Made by a program: the position numbers and the translations under genes. A DNA stretch of 33,277 bases. Origin: an uncultured Megasphaera sp. GTDB taxonomy: Bacteria > Bacillota > Negativicutes > Veillonellales > Megasphaeraceae. The notes under the pieces were generated by a model, which made no database searches, was not told where the DNA came from, and saw only the letters and a program-made list of their open reading frames with translations. The stretch spans positions 1-33,277 of the forward strand of contig CABQJB010000002.1 of NCBI GenBank assembly GCA_902464195.1, given 5' to 3'. Of this stretch, positions 23,989 to 31,335 are shown piece after piece (position 1 is the stretch's first letter; each line of letters begins with the position of its first letter).

Positions 23989-25062
23989 TTAATGTTTTTT
24001 CTGGAACGCTTTCATGAAATCTGCCAGAGCCTGACAGCCTTCTTCGGTAACGGCATTGTAAATCGATGCCCGGCAGCCTCCGATAGAGCGATGGCCCTTG
24101 ACGCCGATGAGGTCGTGATCAGCCGCTTCAGCGACGAACTGGGCTTCCAGTTCCTTCGTCGGCAAGTTGAAGGTGACATTCATAAGGCTGCGCGAATCTT
24201 TGCGGGCATGGCCGCGGTAGAAGCCGTTGCTGTCGTCGATGACACCGTAGACGATAGCAGCCTTCTTCTTATTCCGTTCAAGCATGGCAGCCAGTCCGCC
24301 GTTATCGTCGAGCCAGTGAGCGACTTTATTGACAAAATAAATGTTGAAGACCGGCGGCGTATTGTACGTCGAATCGTGGTCGACATAGGTCTTGTACTGC
24401 AGCATGAGCGGCAAATCGCGGCAGACCTTCTTCAGCAGGTCGTCCTTGATGATGGCCACGACGACGCCGGCCGGGCCGACATTCTTCTGGACACCGGCGT
24501 AGATAAAATCGAAATTCTTCACATCGACCGGACGGCTGAGGAAATCACTGGACATATCACAGAACAAAGGAACATCGAAAGACGGGAAATCGTGCCATTC
24601 CGTCCCATGGATGGTGTTGTTCGATGTCATGTAAATATAGTCCGTATCGGGCTTGACGACGAAGCTGTCTGCCTTTGGGATGTACGTAAAGCCATCGGCC
24701 TTGCTCGAAGCGACTTCATATGTTTCCCCATAGAAGGAAGCGGCTTCCATGGCCTTATTGGACCATACCCCAGTATTCAGATAACCGCCGCGGTTCTTGA
24801 GGAAATTCGCAGCATGCATGACGAACTGCACGCTGCCACCGCCCTGGATAAAGACGATGTGGTAGTCGTCGGGAACGGCCATGAGCTTCTTCAGCGTCGC
24901 TACCGTGTCATCCTGCATTTCCTGATAGGCAGCACTGCGATGACTGATTTCGACGATGCTCATTCCTGTGTGATTGAAATCGAGGAATTCATCCTGAACT
25001 TCCTTGAGGACTTCCAAAGGCATTGCCGATGGGCCTGCATTGAAATTGTACACTCTCTTCAT
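23989..25062 (-). CDS. serC: Phosphoserine aminotransferase
   Basis: SerC converts 3-phosphohydroxypyruvate and glutamate to phosphoserine and 2-oxoglutarate with pyridoxal phosphate. The true start is the ATG at 25062, giving 357 residues that begin MKRVYNFNAGPSAMPLEVL, the standard family N-terminus; GAGGTGG lies 7 bases upstream. The Schiff-base lysine is Lys193 in FIYAGVQKNVGPAG. The substrate-binding HRS (41-43, in MSIVEISHRSAAYQEM) and the C-terminal GHRSIGGCRASIYNAV are conserved. The frame stays open upstream to 25278, but that part is the T-box leader, not protein. First gene of the serine operon. Confidence 0.97.
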   Translation of the reverse strand: MKRVYNFNAGPSAMPLEVLKEVQDEFLDFNHTGMSIVEISHRSAAYQEMQDDTVATLKKLMAVPDDYHIVFIQGGGSVQFVMHAANFLKNRGGYLNTGVWSNKAMEAASFYGETYEVASSKADGFTYIPKADSFVVKPDTDYIYMTSNNTIHGTEWHDFPSFDVPLFCDMSSDFLSRPVDVKNFDFIYAGVQKNVGPAGVVVAIIKDDLLKKVCRDLPLMLQYKTYVDHDSTYNTPPVFNIYFVNKVAHWLDDNGGLAAMLERNKKKAAIVYGVIDDSNGFYRGHARKDSRSLMNVTFNLPTKELEAQFVAEAADHDLIGVKGHRSIGGCRASIYNAVTEEGCQALADFMKAFQKKH

Positions 25063-25112
25063 ATTTCCACCTCTTACTGCACGAAGACCGCAGGGAAAGC
25101 CTTCTGCCATAC

Positions 25113-25337
25113 CAATAAAAAAACTCCCGTCCCATAAAAGGGACGAGAGTCGATATTCCCGCGTTGCCACCCAACTTGCCTTTCGGCCAACTTGTACCGC
25201 TATATCGGGCGTACCCGTCAAATTCATCATTTGCAGCTCCAGAGCGGAACGCCTTACAGCCCTGCTGCCTCGCACCATCCGGCAGCTCTCTGAAAGGACC
25301 CATAATTTGCTTCTCCTTCATCGCCTTCTGTAAAATT
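25113..25337 (-). ncRNA. T-box leader (tRNA-Ser sensing) of the serC operon
   Basis: The minus-strand leader contains the T-box sequence GGGTGGCAACGCGG (25173-25160), which pairs with the 3' end of uncharged tRNA. It is followed by a terminator with stem ACTCTCGTCCC/GGGACGGGAGT and seven T residues (25151-25117). Upstream there are stem I features: GAGAGC and the distal-loop GGTGCGAG. In the returning strand of stem I the sequence GCGTTCCGC offers TCC (serine) as specifier codon at 25248-25246, followed by a purine. The specifier call is tentative. Low charging of tRNA-Ser would favour the antiterminator and so expression of serC, serA, the phosphatase and serS. Confidence 0.9.
25117..25151 (-). 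terminator. Regulatory terminator of the T-box leader
   Basis: ACTCTCGTCCC, a TTTTAT loop and GGGACGGGAGT (one G-T pair) are followed by TTTTTTT on the minus strand, about 55 bases before the serC ATG. It is the OFF state of the T-box. Confidence 0.88.
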
Positions 25338-25343
25338 ACGTTT

Positions 25344-25372
25344 ATTATAAACACAAACGCCCTACCTGTCAA
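25344..25372 (-). promoter_or_regulatory. Consensus sigma-A promoter of the serine operon
   Basis: The minus strand reads TTGACA (25372-25367), a 17-base spacer and TATAAT (25349-25344), an exact match to the consensus. The predicted start is near 25337, immediately upstream of the T-box fold. Confidence 0.92.
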
Positions 25373-25402
25373 GACAAATTTTAACAGGAGCATCCCCCAA
25401 CA

Positions 25403-25502
25403 GCCGTAGGGGCGTGCCCGTGGCGGATAAATCAGCCCCATCATCCCGCCACGGTCTATCATCATCAGTCTCCAGCGGGTCGCCCACGTGGCGACCCCTA
25501 CA
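25403..25502. repeat. One intact and one degenerate palindromic repeat upstream of the serine operon
   Basis: The intact copy (25474-25502) has arms GGGTCGCC/GGCGACCC and the CCCCTACAG end. The degenerate one begins CCGTAGGGGCGTGC at 25404. It is joined to a separate hairpin with 9-bp perfect arms CCGTGGCGG (25418-25426) and CCGCCACGG (25445-25453). Confidence 0.7.
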
Positions 25503-25506
25503 GTCC

Positions 25507-25725
25507 GGATTGCCCATTTCCTAAAAGCCAGCGTCAGCCAGTGGCACAACTCATTGGCTTTTCCCAATTTTCCAGAGATTGCACAGAGTCTGATGCCGTC
25601 TCTGGGAAACGTCAGTTTACCACATTGCCCAACAAAGGCTGTGACTCGATGCTGACACTCCGTATGGGGTGGGCTGGATTGCCAGGCCAGCGTCAGCCAG
25701 TGGCACGACTCATTGGCTTTTCCCA
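25507..25725. repeat. 40-base direct repeat pair, about 159 bases apart
   Basis: Copies at 25527-25566 and 25686-25725 share GCCAGCGTCAGCCAGTGGCA and then a further 20 bases containing CATTGGCTTTTCCCA, with one difference. Both are preceded by GGATTGCC (25508 and 25675). Between them is an imperfect hairpin with CCAGAGA/TCTCTGG arms (25572-25604). The second copy is also the left arm of the foldback element. Confidence 0.75.
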
Positions 25726-25860
25726 TAGTTCATTGCAGGATAGGCCGCCCTATGCAAGGCGGAGGAAGGAGGCATAGTGGAGCCTATGCCGACTGACGAC
25801 AACGAAGCAGAGGGCGGCCTAGGCTGTGATGAACGGGAAAGGGCCAATGAGCCGTGCCAC
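25700..25860. repeat. Foldback (long imperfect palindrome) element next to nrdJ
   Basis: The left side 25700-25752 (GTGGCACGACTCATTGGC ... TAGGCCGCCCT) is nearly the reverse complement of the right side 25811-25860 (AGGGCGGCCTA ... GCCAATGAGCCGTGCCAC). An internal hairpin GGCATAG...CTATGCC lies at 25771-25790. The right end touches the nrdJ stop codon. No transposase gene is present. It may be a MITE-like element, and on transcription it would be a large hairpin that could serve as the nrdJ 3' end. Confidence 0.7.
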
Positions 25861-28143
25861 TCAATTACATTTACTCCAGCCGCAGTTTTTGCAGGTGTTG
25901 CAGCCGCCTTCAAAGACTAAGGGTTCGCCGCACTGGGGGCAGAGCATGCTTTCGGCGGTGACTTTCTTTTCGGCTTTCGGCCGGACCGGTGTCTTTTTGA
26001 CCGGCGTATGACCGCTGGCGACGGACGCCGTCTGATGCAGTTCTTCCTGGACTTCATCGAACATTTCCAGCAGGGCATTGCCGACTGTCATGGGGCAGCA
26101 CGAACCGCGGCTGGTATCGCCGCGCGTCGCCCGGCGTACCGAATAGGACGGGCAGTTGCCTGTCGAATTGAGTTGATCGACGATGGTGTAGATATCGATG
26201 CCGGCACGGGCACTGATGGAAATCATGCGCGACAAACCGATCATGAAGTTGTTGCAGCCGCCTGTCGAGCCCTTGCTGAGATACGTTTCCAGGAGGGCCC
26301 CTGTCTGAGGATCGAAGAAGGCCATGCAGTGCAGGCTGCCGCAGCCCGTGATGAGCTTTCGCTTCTTGCCGATGACGTTGTCGTCGATGCTGACGATTTC
26401 ACCGCGTTCCAGGCCTTCACCAGCCGTAGGTACGCGTTTTTCTTCTTCATGAGTCGTCAGGATCCCGGCCCGCTTGCAGCCGTCGCGGAACAGGGTCAGG
26501 CCCTTACAGCCCTTTTCATAGGCCAAGAGGTAAAGGTCTTCCGTATCTTCGACAGTGAAGCTGTTGGGCACGTTGACCGTCGAGCTGATGGACGCATCGA
26601 TGTGCTGCTGCCAGGCTGCCTGCATTTCGACGCGTTCATGATAATCCAGAGTCAGGGCCGTGACGAAGTATTCCGGAAGCTGGCCGTCGTCTTTGATGTG
26701 ATGTTTTTTCATGTAACGTTCGACAATAGGCGTGTAGACTTTATAATAGACGTCCGTCCCGTGGAGGGATTCCGTCTTGCGTTCATAGAAGTTCGCATAA
26801 ATCGGTTCGATGCCGCCGGAAATGCCGAGCATCGTCGACAAAGTCCCCGTCGGGGCGATGGTCAGGAGCTGGGAGTTGCGCAGGCCGTATTCCTTGACCA
26901 GTTTCGCCGTCGCTTCCGTCGTGTTGGCCTTGAAATAAGGCGTACTCATGATTTCATCGATATGGCATTTGTCGAAGGCACCGCGCTGATGAGCCAGTTC
27001 TGCCGACGCAGCGATGGCCGTATCTGCCATGGTAAAGCCGATATCATGGCAGAAGGCAACGGCATCGGTACTGCCATAGGTCAGGCCCATCTGGATGAGC
27101 ATGTCGCCGAGGCCCATGATGCCCAGGCCGATCTGGCGCCAGGCTTTAACGCTTTCCCGCTGTTCTTCCAAGGGATGCAGGGGCAGGCCTTCTTCGAGGA
27201 CATCATTGAGGGCCCGGACGGCAATGCGGACGCAACGTTTGAATTCATCGAAATCGAAGGTAGCGTTCGGCGTAAAGGGATCGTTGACGAAGTTGGCCAG
27301 GTTCATGCTGCCTAAGAGACAGGAACCGCCAGCCGGCAACGGTTCTTCGGCACAGGGATTGACGCCGGCAAAGGAGAATTCCGGCGTATGCGCCAGGAGG
27401 TTCCACGATTTGATGCGGTCCCAGAACAGGGCTCCCGGTTCGGCATAATCCCAGTTCGTTTCTGCAACCAGGCGGAAGACGTCGGCTGCATTGACCAGGC
27501 TTTCGATGACCTGTCCCGTTTCCTGACGCTTGAAATGGAGGCGGAACTGTTTATGCTCCTTGACGGCTTCCATGAATTCATTGCTCAGGCGGATGGAAAT
27601 ATTGGCCTTGGTCACCTTATTGAGGTCCGTCTTGAGTTTGATGAAATCCAGGACATCGGGATGAGCACAGTCGATGGAAATCATCAAAGCCCCACGGCGG
27701 CCGTTCTGTCCGATCAGTTCCGTGACCAGGGAATAGAGGGTCATAAAGGAAATGGACCCGCTCGTTTCTTTGGCCGCGTTGTTGATGCGCGCCCCTTTCG
27801 GGCTCAAGCGGGAAATATCGATGCCGCAGCCACCGCCGTAGCTGTAGGTCCGGGCCAATTTTCCGGCCCGGTCGAAGATGCTTTCAATGCTGTCTTCCGG
27901 CGGCGTCATGACGTAGCAGTTGGACAAGGTAATCTTCTTGCCTTCATATTCCAGTCCCCGGTTGGCCAGAATGCGGCCGCCAAAGAGAAATTTCTTGGTT
28001 CTGATCAAATCGGCGACTTCTTCATCACCGCCGCTGATGCGGCCGACCCAATGGTCAAAGGTTTCGCCGTTATCGCAATATTTATTCTTCCAAATATCAA
28101 GGCCGAGCTGATTATCTGCGCCGAGCCATTCTTGTTCGTTCAT
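25861..28143 (-). CDS. nrdJ: Adenosylcobalamin-dependent (class II) ribonucleoside reductase
   Basis: NrdJ makes deoxyribonucleotides using a coenzyme-B12-generated thiyl radical and needs no oxygen. The 760-residue protein has the active-site motif NPCAEEPLP (Asn262, Cys264, Glu266), an active-site cysteine in TLSNCYV (Cys76) and the glycine-rich TYSYGGGCGIDISRL. The C-terminal region ends with a Cys-rich segment (CPQCGEP...CNTCKNCGWSKCN) typical of NrdJ, which binds zinc and/or shuttles electrons. The ATG at 28143 follows GGAGGAGG. It is monocistronic, with its own strong promoter. No B12 riboswitch or NrdR box was seen in its 75-base leader. It implies a supply of cobalamin. Confidence 0.96.
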   Translation of the reverse strand: MNEQEWLGADNQLGLDIWKNKYCDNGETFDHWVGRISGGDEEVADLIRTKKFLFGGRILANRGLEYEGKKITLSNCYVMTPPEDSIESIFDRAGKLARTYSYGGGCGIDISRLSPKGARINNAAKETSGSISFMTLYSLVTELIGQNGRRGALMISIDCAHPDVLDFIKLKTDLNKVTKANISIRLSNEFMEAVKEHKQFRLHFKRQETGQVIESLVNAADVFRLVAETNWDYAEPGALFWDRIKSWNLLAHTPEFSFAGVNPCAEEPLPAGGSCLLGSMNLANFVNDPFTPNATFDFDEFKRCVRIAVRALNDVLEEGLPLHPLEEQRESVKAWRQIGLGIMGLGDMLIQMGLTYGSTDAVAFCHDIGFTMADTAIAASAELAHQRGAFDKCHIDEIMSTPYFKANTTEATAKLVKEYGLRNSQLLTIAPTGTLSTMLGISGGIEPIYANFYERKTESLHGTDVYYKVYTPIVERYMKKHHIKDDGQLPEYFVTALTLDYHERVEMQAAWQQHIDASISSTVNVPNSFTVEDTEDLYLLAYEKGCKGLTLFRDGCKRAGILTTHEEEKRVPTAGEGLERGEIVSIDDNVIGKKRKLITGCGSLHCMAFFDPQTGALLETYLSKGSTGGCNNFMIGLSRMISISARAGIDIYTIVDQLNSTGNCPSYSVRRATRGDTSRGSCCPMTVGNALLEMFDEVQEELHQTASVASGHTPVKKTPVRPKAEKKVTAESMLCPQCGEPLVFEGGCNTCKNCGWSKCN

Positions 28144-28175
28144 AATCTTCCTCCTCCACTGCGCATAGCAAACGC

Positions 28176-28213
28176 ATGACCGCCGTCTACTATATGTAGT
28201 AGACGGCGGTCAT
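28176..28213 (-). other. Perfect hairpin at the predicted 5' end of nrdJ mRNA
   Basis: Two perfectly complementary 17-base arms (ATGACCGCCGTCTACTA / TAGTAGACGGCGGTCAT) enclose a 4-base loop. It begins about 5 bases after the predicted nrdJ start and ends 32 bases before its ATG. No U-tract follows, so it is a poor terminator and a better candidate for an mRNA-stabilising or protein-binding element. Confidence 0.75.
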
Positions 28214-28224
28214 TTACTATACTA

Positions 28225-28253
28225 ATAATAGCAGGATGGCGGGAAATAGTCAA
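28225..28253 (-). promoter_or_regulatory. Sigma-A promoter of nrdJ with extended -10
   Basis: The minus strand reads TTGACT (28253-28248), a 17-base spacer ending TGC, and TATTAT (28230-28225). Both hexamers are 5/6 matches, and the spacer end adds an extended -10. Confidence 0.85.
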
Positions 28254-28282
28254 GTATCGGAAATGCATAGTCCGACGCCTTC

Positions 28283-29239
28283 CTAGTCATTGAGGACATC
28301 CTTTTCTATGAAACGACTGACGACGCGCAGGTATTCGCTGCGGTCCGTTTGAATACCGACGGCATGTGGAGAGTCGGCAAAAATATAGAGTTCTTTTTTC
28401 GGACTCGTACAATTATCATAGAGGCTCTTCGCCGTCTTCACCGGCACCAGAGCATCGTCGCTGCCGTGTAGGAAGAGGACAGGCATCTTCATCCGCTTCA
28501 CAGCCTGCGCCGGTTCCAGGGAAGACACGGTCTTGTGGGTATGGTAGAACATGGCAGCCTGGAAGAAGGGGTCCAGGAGGTCATAACTCCAAATAGCCCT
28601 CTTATCCCCCGAAGCCTGCCACAATTTCTCCCGTCCCAGGGAAATGATGTTACCATAAGAACTGTCGGCGACGACAAAGGACAGGTCCTTGCCGTATTCA
28701 CTGCCTGCATACAGCAGGGCCATAGCCGCCCCAAGAGAGACACCGTGCAGGCCGATGCTCATCTGTTCATCGCGGTTGCGCAGCCACTGGCACCACATGG
28801 CCAAATCATCGATTTCCCGGATGCCCCATTCCGTATGGTCCCCTTCGCTTTCGCCGTGGCCCCGCAGGTCGATGAGCAGGATATTATAGCCCAGGCGGCG
28901 ATAGACTTCCATATATGGCAGGCACATGGAACGGTTCTGGTAGAGGCCGTGGATGAGGATGACCGTCTTGTGGGAATCATGACGGTTCTCAATATACGTC
29001 CCGCGCAGGATCGTCCCGTCCTGCCCATTGACCCGGACCGGTTCCCATCCCCGTTCCTTTTCCCACTGACGGACGGTAGACACGTCGCGGCTGTGGTTCT
29101 CGATACCCAGAAGCTGGTCCCAGGGGGCATCATAAAATTCTTCATAAGCCATGTTGCCGATATAAGCCCCGATACCGCCTAAGATGACGGTCAGGCAGAC
29201 CAGGAACAGGAGCAGGCGTTTCAAGAAGCGCTTCATCAT
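28283..29239 (-). CDS. Membrane-anchored alpha/beta hydrolase
   Basis: A 318-residue alpha/beta hydrolase-fold protein with an N-terminal transmembrane helix (about 8-29), so the enzyme domain probably faces outward. The catalytic triad is visible: Ser168 in GLHGVSLGAA, Asp262 in HGSDDALVP and His292 in DSPHAVGI. The oxyanion region ILIHGLYQNR and RGHGESEGDHTEW are family hallmarks of serine hydrolases such as esterases or lipases of the BAAT/YqkD-like group. Its substrate is unknown. The ATGATG at 29239 follows AAGG, 6 bases after dhaM, so it is the last gene of the dha operon. Whether it releases a glycerol or acyl product that feeds dihydroxyacetone metabolism is speculation. Confidence 0.88.
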   Translation of the reverse strand: MMKRFLKRLLLFLVCLTVILGGIGAYIGNMAYEEFYDAPWDQLLGIENHSRDVSTVRQWEKERGWEPVRVNGQDGTILRGTYIENRHDSHKTVILIHGLYQNRSMCLPYMEVYRRLGYNILLIDLRGHGESEGDHTEWGIREIDDLAMWCQWLRNRDEQMSIGLHGVSLGAAMALLYAGSEYGKDLSFVVADSSYGNIISLGREKLWQASGDKRAIWSYDLLDPFFQAAMFYHTHKTVSSLEPAQAVKRMKMPVLFLHGSDDALVPVKTAKSLYDNCTSPKKELYIFADSPHAVGIQTDRSEYLRVVSRFIEKDVLND

Positions 29240-29245
29240 GATACC

Positions 29246-29623
29246 TTACAGCTTCCTGTCCCGGCTGGCTTCCACTTTATCCTGCATGGCAGTCAGGGGC
29301 GTACCGCCAGCTGCTTCAATGGCGGCAATAACGGCACCTTCGACGAAGGGGCAGTCCAAAAGCTGTATCTGCCGGTCGTCCAGGCTTTCAGCGACCATTT
29401 CGGCGGTCATGACAGCACTGCCCATATCCATGATGCAGGCAACGCCATCGCCTTGGTCTACGGCTTCAACAGCCGTCGTGATTTTCTCGAAACTCGTTCC
29501 CAAGCTGCCATCTTCGAGTCCTCCAGCAGCGGCAATAGGCGCATCAGGCGCCATCATGCGGGCCAGTTCAACAGCCCCTTCAGCGGCCTTCTGGCTGTGA
29601 GAAATCAATACGATTCCTACCAT
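29246..29623 (-). CDS. dhaM: DhaM, PTS EIIA-Man-type phosphoryl carrier of dihydroxyacetone kinase
   Basis: DhaM relays phosphate from PTS HPr to DhaL-bound ADP. I chose the ATG at 29623 (125 residues, MVGIVLISHSQKAAEG), which places the phosphorylated histidine at position 9 as in E. coli DhaM and has GGAGTGAAGGA upstream. A GTG at 29635 would add four residues but has no room for a ribosome site. Only the EIIA-Man-like domain is present: the HPr and EI-like domains fused in E. coli DhaM are absent, so it must rely on the general PTS proteins encoded elsewhere. It sits 21 bases after dhaL and 6 before the hydrolase gene. Confidence 0.93.
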   Translation of the reverse strand: MVGIVLISHSQKAAEGAVELARMMAPDAPIAAAGGLEDGSLGTSFEKITTAVEAVDQGDGVACIMDMGSAVMTAEMVAESLDDRQIQLLDCPFVEGAVIAAIEAAGGTPLTAMQDKVEASRDRKL

Positions 29624-29644
29624 CTTTTCCTTCACTCCTAAAAA

Positions 29645-30274
29645 TCAGGCCATTTCAGCCAGGACCTGCAGCAAATAGAGCGACGACGTGGCGCCCGGAT
29701 CCTGATGGCCCAGGCTGCGTTCGCCTAAATAGCTGGCACGCCCTTTGGTAGCGATAATGGTCTTTGTGTATTCTACGCCTTTTTCCGCAGCTTTAGCGGC
29801 ATCCTGCAAGGCTTCTTTCAATGATTTGCCGGCATCTACGTCATCCTGCATGACTTTCAGTGCCGGGCACAAGGCATCGAGCATGGTCTTTTCGCCTTCT
29901 GTCGCCTTGCCGCGCATCTTGATGCCGTCGACAGCAGCTTCCATGGCTTTGACGAAAGCAGGCCCGTCGATTTCCGTCAAGCCCTTGCAGGCCATGCCGG
30001 CTTTCATGAAAGCCGTCCCGTAGAGCGGCCCCGATGCGCCGCCGACGGTCGACACGAGCTGCATGCCGACGCCTTTGAGCAGGGCGCCGATGTCGCCGCC
30101 TGTCAGGGAAGGCAGCTTCTTTTCGACGGCTTCAAAGCCGCGGGCCAGGTTGATGCCGTGGTCGCCGTCACCGATTTCGTTGTCGAGCTCGGTCAAATAT
30201 TCTTTTTCTGCTTCGATTTTCTTAGCCATCCCTTCGATGATGGCTGCCATCTGTTTCGTATCCAATGAACTCAT
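29645..30274 (-). CDS. dhaL: DhaL, ADP-binding subunit of PTS-type dihydroxyacetone kinase
   Basis: DhaL holds a permanently bound ADP that is rephosphorylated by DhaM and used to phosphorylate dihydroxyacetone on DhaK. The 209-residue protein has the metal/ADP motif DNEIGDGDHGINLARGF with Asp31, Asp36 and Asp38, and GGASGPLYGTAFMKAG. The ATG at 30274 directly abuts its GAGGGG site (spacing near zero). A TTG three codons later (30265) has better spacing, so the start could be there. It starts 6 bases after dhaK. Confidence 0.94.
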   Translation of the reverse strand: MSSLDTKQMAAIIEGMAKKIEAEKEYLTELDNEIGDGDHGINLARGFEAVEKKLPSLTGGDIGALLKGVGMQLVSTVGGASGPLYGTAFMKAGMACKGLTEIDGPAFVKAMEAAVDGIKMRGKATEGEKTMLDALCPALKVMQDDVDAGKSLKEALQDAAKAAEKGVEYTKTIIATKGRASYLGERSLGHQDPGATSSLYLLQVLAEMA

Positions 30275-30280
30275 CCCCTC

Positions 30281-31270
30281 TTATTTTTTCCAGGCCAGCG
30301 TATCGGCCGGTGCGTCGTAGAGCCCCTTCATTTCGTCATCCAGACGCAGGAGAGTAATGGAAAAGCCAGCCATTTCAATGGAGGTCATGTAATTGCCGAC
30401 CATCGTGTCATAGACGGTAATGCCCTGTTCCTTGAGATAGTCCTGTACGAAGTTGTTGACGATGTACAGTTCCATGAGCGGCGTCCCACCCATGCCGTTG
30501 ATGAGGACGACGACTTCATGGTCTTTGTAATCGAGGTCTGCCAGGATCTGGTCGACGAGCATCTTGGCGATTTCATTGGCCGGACGCAGTTTTTCCCGAT
30601 GCGTCCCCGGTTCACCGTGGATGCCGATGCCGATTTCCATTTCATCATCGGCCAATTCAAAGCCCGGTTTCCCCGCAGCCGGAACGGTGCACGGTTCGAT
30701 AGCCATGCCCATGGAGCGGACGTTGGCGATGACCTTTTCGGCGACGGCCTTGACTTCCGGCAGTTCTGCGCCCTGTTCGGCTTTGGCACCGGCAATCTTA
30801 TGGACGAAAATCGTACCGGCTACGCCGCGGCGGCCCGTCGTATACAGGCTGTCCCGGACGGCGACGTCATCGTTGACGACGACATAGTCGGCCTTGATAT
30901 CTTCATCGGCAGCCATTTCGATGGCCATTTCAAAATTCATGACATCACCGGTATAGTTCTTGACGACGCAGAGAACGCCTTTATCGGTAGCTACGGCTTT
31001 GATACCTTCCAGGACCTGGTCCGGTGTCGGCGACGTGAAGACCGTACCGGCAACGGCGCAATCGAGCATCCCCGTGCCGACGTAGCCGGCATGAGCCGGT
31101 TCATGGCCGCTGCCGCCGCCGCTGACCAGAGCGACTTTGCCTTCTTTTTTGTCAGCCCGGACGACGATGGTCCCGTAGTCGAGCTTGCGCAGCTTATTCG
31201 GTGCTGATTTGACCAGGCCCTGAATCATTTCCTCTTCGACGTTGTTGACATCATTGACAATTTTTTTCAT
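30281..31270 (-). CDS. dhaK: DhaK, dihydroxyacetone-binding subunit of PTS-type kinase
   Basis: DhaK binds dihydroxyacetone covalently for phosphorylation to DHAP. In this 329-residue protein the key residues keep E. coli numbering: His56 in GGGSGHEP, Asp109 in NYTGD and the covalent-binding His218 in IGIHGEPG. The ATG at 31270 follows GAAGGG. It is the first gene of the operon dhaK-dhaL-dhaM-hydrolase. A strong promoter lies about 180 bases upstream and a terminator-like hairpin lies in between. No DhaR or DhaQ/S regulator is adjacent. The route allows glycerol or DHA to enter glycolysis. Confidence 0.96.
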   Translation of the reverse strand: MKKIVNDVNNVEEEMIQGLVKSAPNKLRKLDYGTIVVRADKKEGKVALVSGGGSGHEPAHAGYVGTGMLDCAVAGTVFTSPTPDQVLEGIKAVATDKGVLCVVKNYTGDVMNFEMAIEMAADEDIKADYVVVNDDVAVRDSLYTTGRRGVAGTIFVHKIAGAKAEQGAELPEVKAVAEKVIANVRSMGMAIEPCTVPAAGKPGFELADDEMEIGIGIHGEPGTHREKLRPANEIAKMLVDQILADLDYKDHEVVVLINGMGGTPLMELYIVNNFVQDYLKEQGITVYDTMVGNYMTSIEMAGFSITLLRLDDEMKGLYDAPADTLAWKK

Positions 31271-31296
31271 GATAATCCCTTCTTTCTAGATATAAG

Positions 31297-31334
31297 TTAA
31301 AAGAGCTTGTCGCACGTGCGACAAACTCTTTTAA
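31297..31334 (-). terminator. Terminator-like hairpin in the dhaK leader / after pyrR
   Basis: A 38-base palindrome (arms TTAAAAGAG.TTGTCGCAC and its complement, one mismatch) is centred on CACGTG. On the minus strand the stem ends in TTTTAA, so the U-tract is short. It could end the lspA-rluD-pyrR transcript, but it lies downstream of the predicted dhaK promoter, so it may act as an attenuator or a 5' hairpin instead. Confidence 0.6.
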
Positions 31335-31335
31335 G

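Noticed and set aside
25063..25278. 72 extra residues at the N-terminus of SerC
   Set aside because: This part encodes the T-box sequence and its terminator; the family N-terminus MKRVYNFNAGPSAM starts at 25062 with a good ribosome site.
24989..25726. A 245-codon minus-strand frame spanning the T-box and the repeats
   Set aside because: It is made of the T-box leader, direct repeats and part of the foldback element, and overlaps serC. Its repeated phrases come from the DNA repeats, not from a protein domain.
28144..28224. Cobalamin riboswitch upstream of the B12-dependent reductase
   Set aside because: The leader is about 75 bases and mostly one hairpin; there is no room for the riboswitch core or a B12-box-like sequence.
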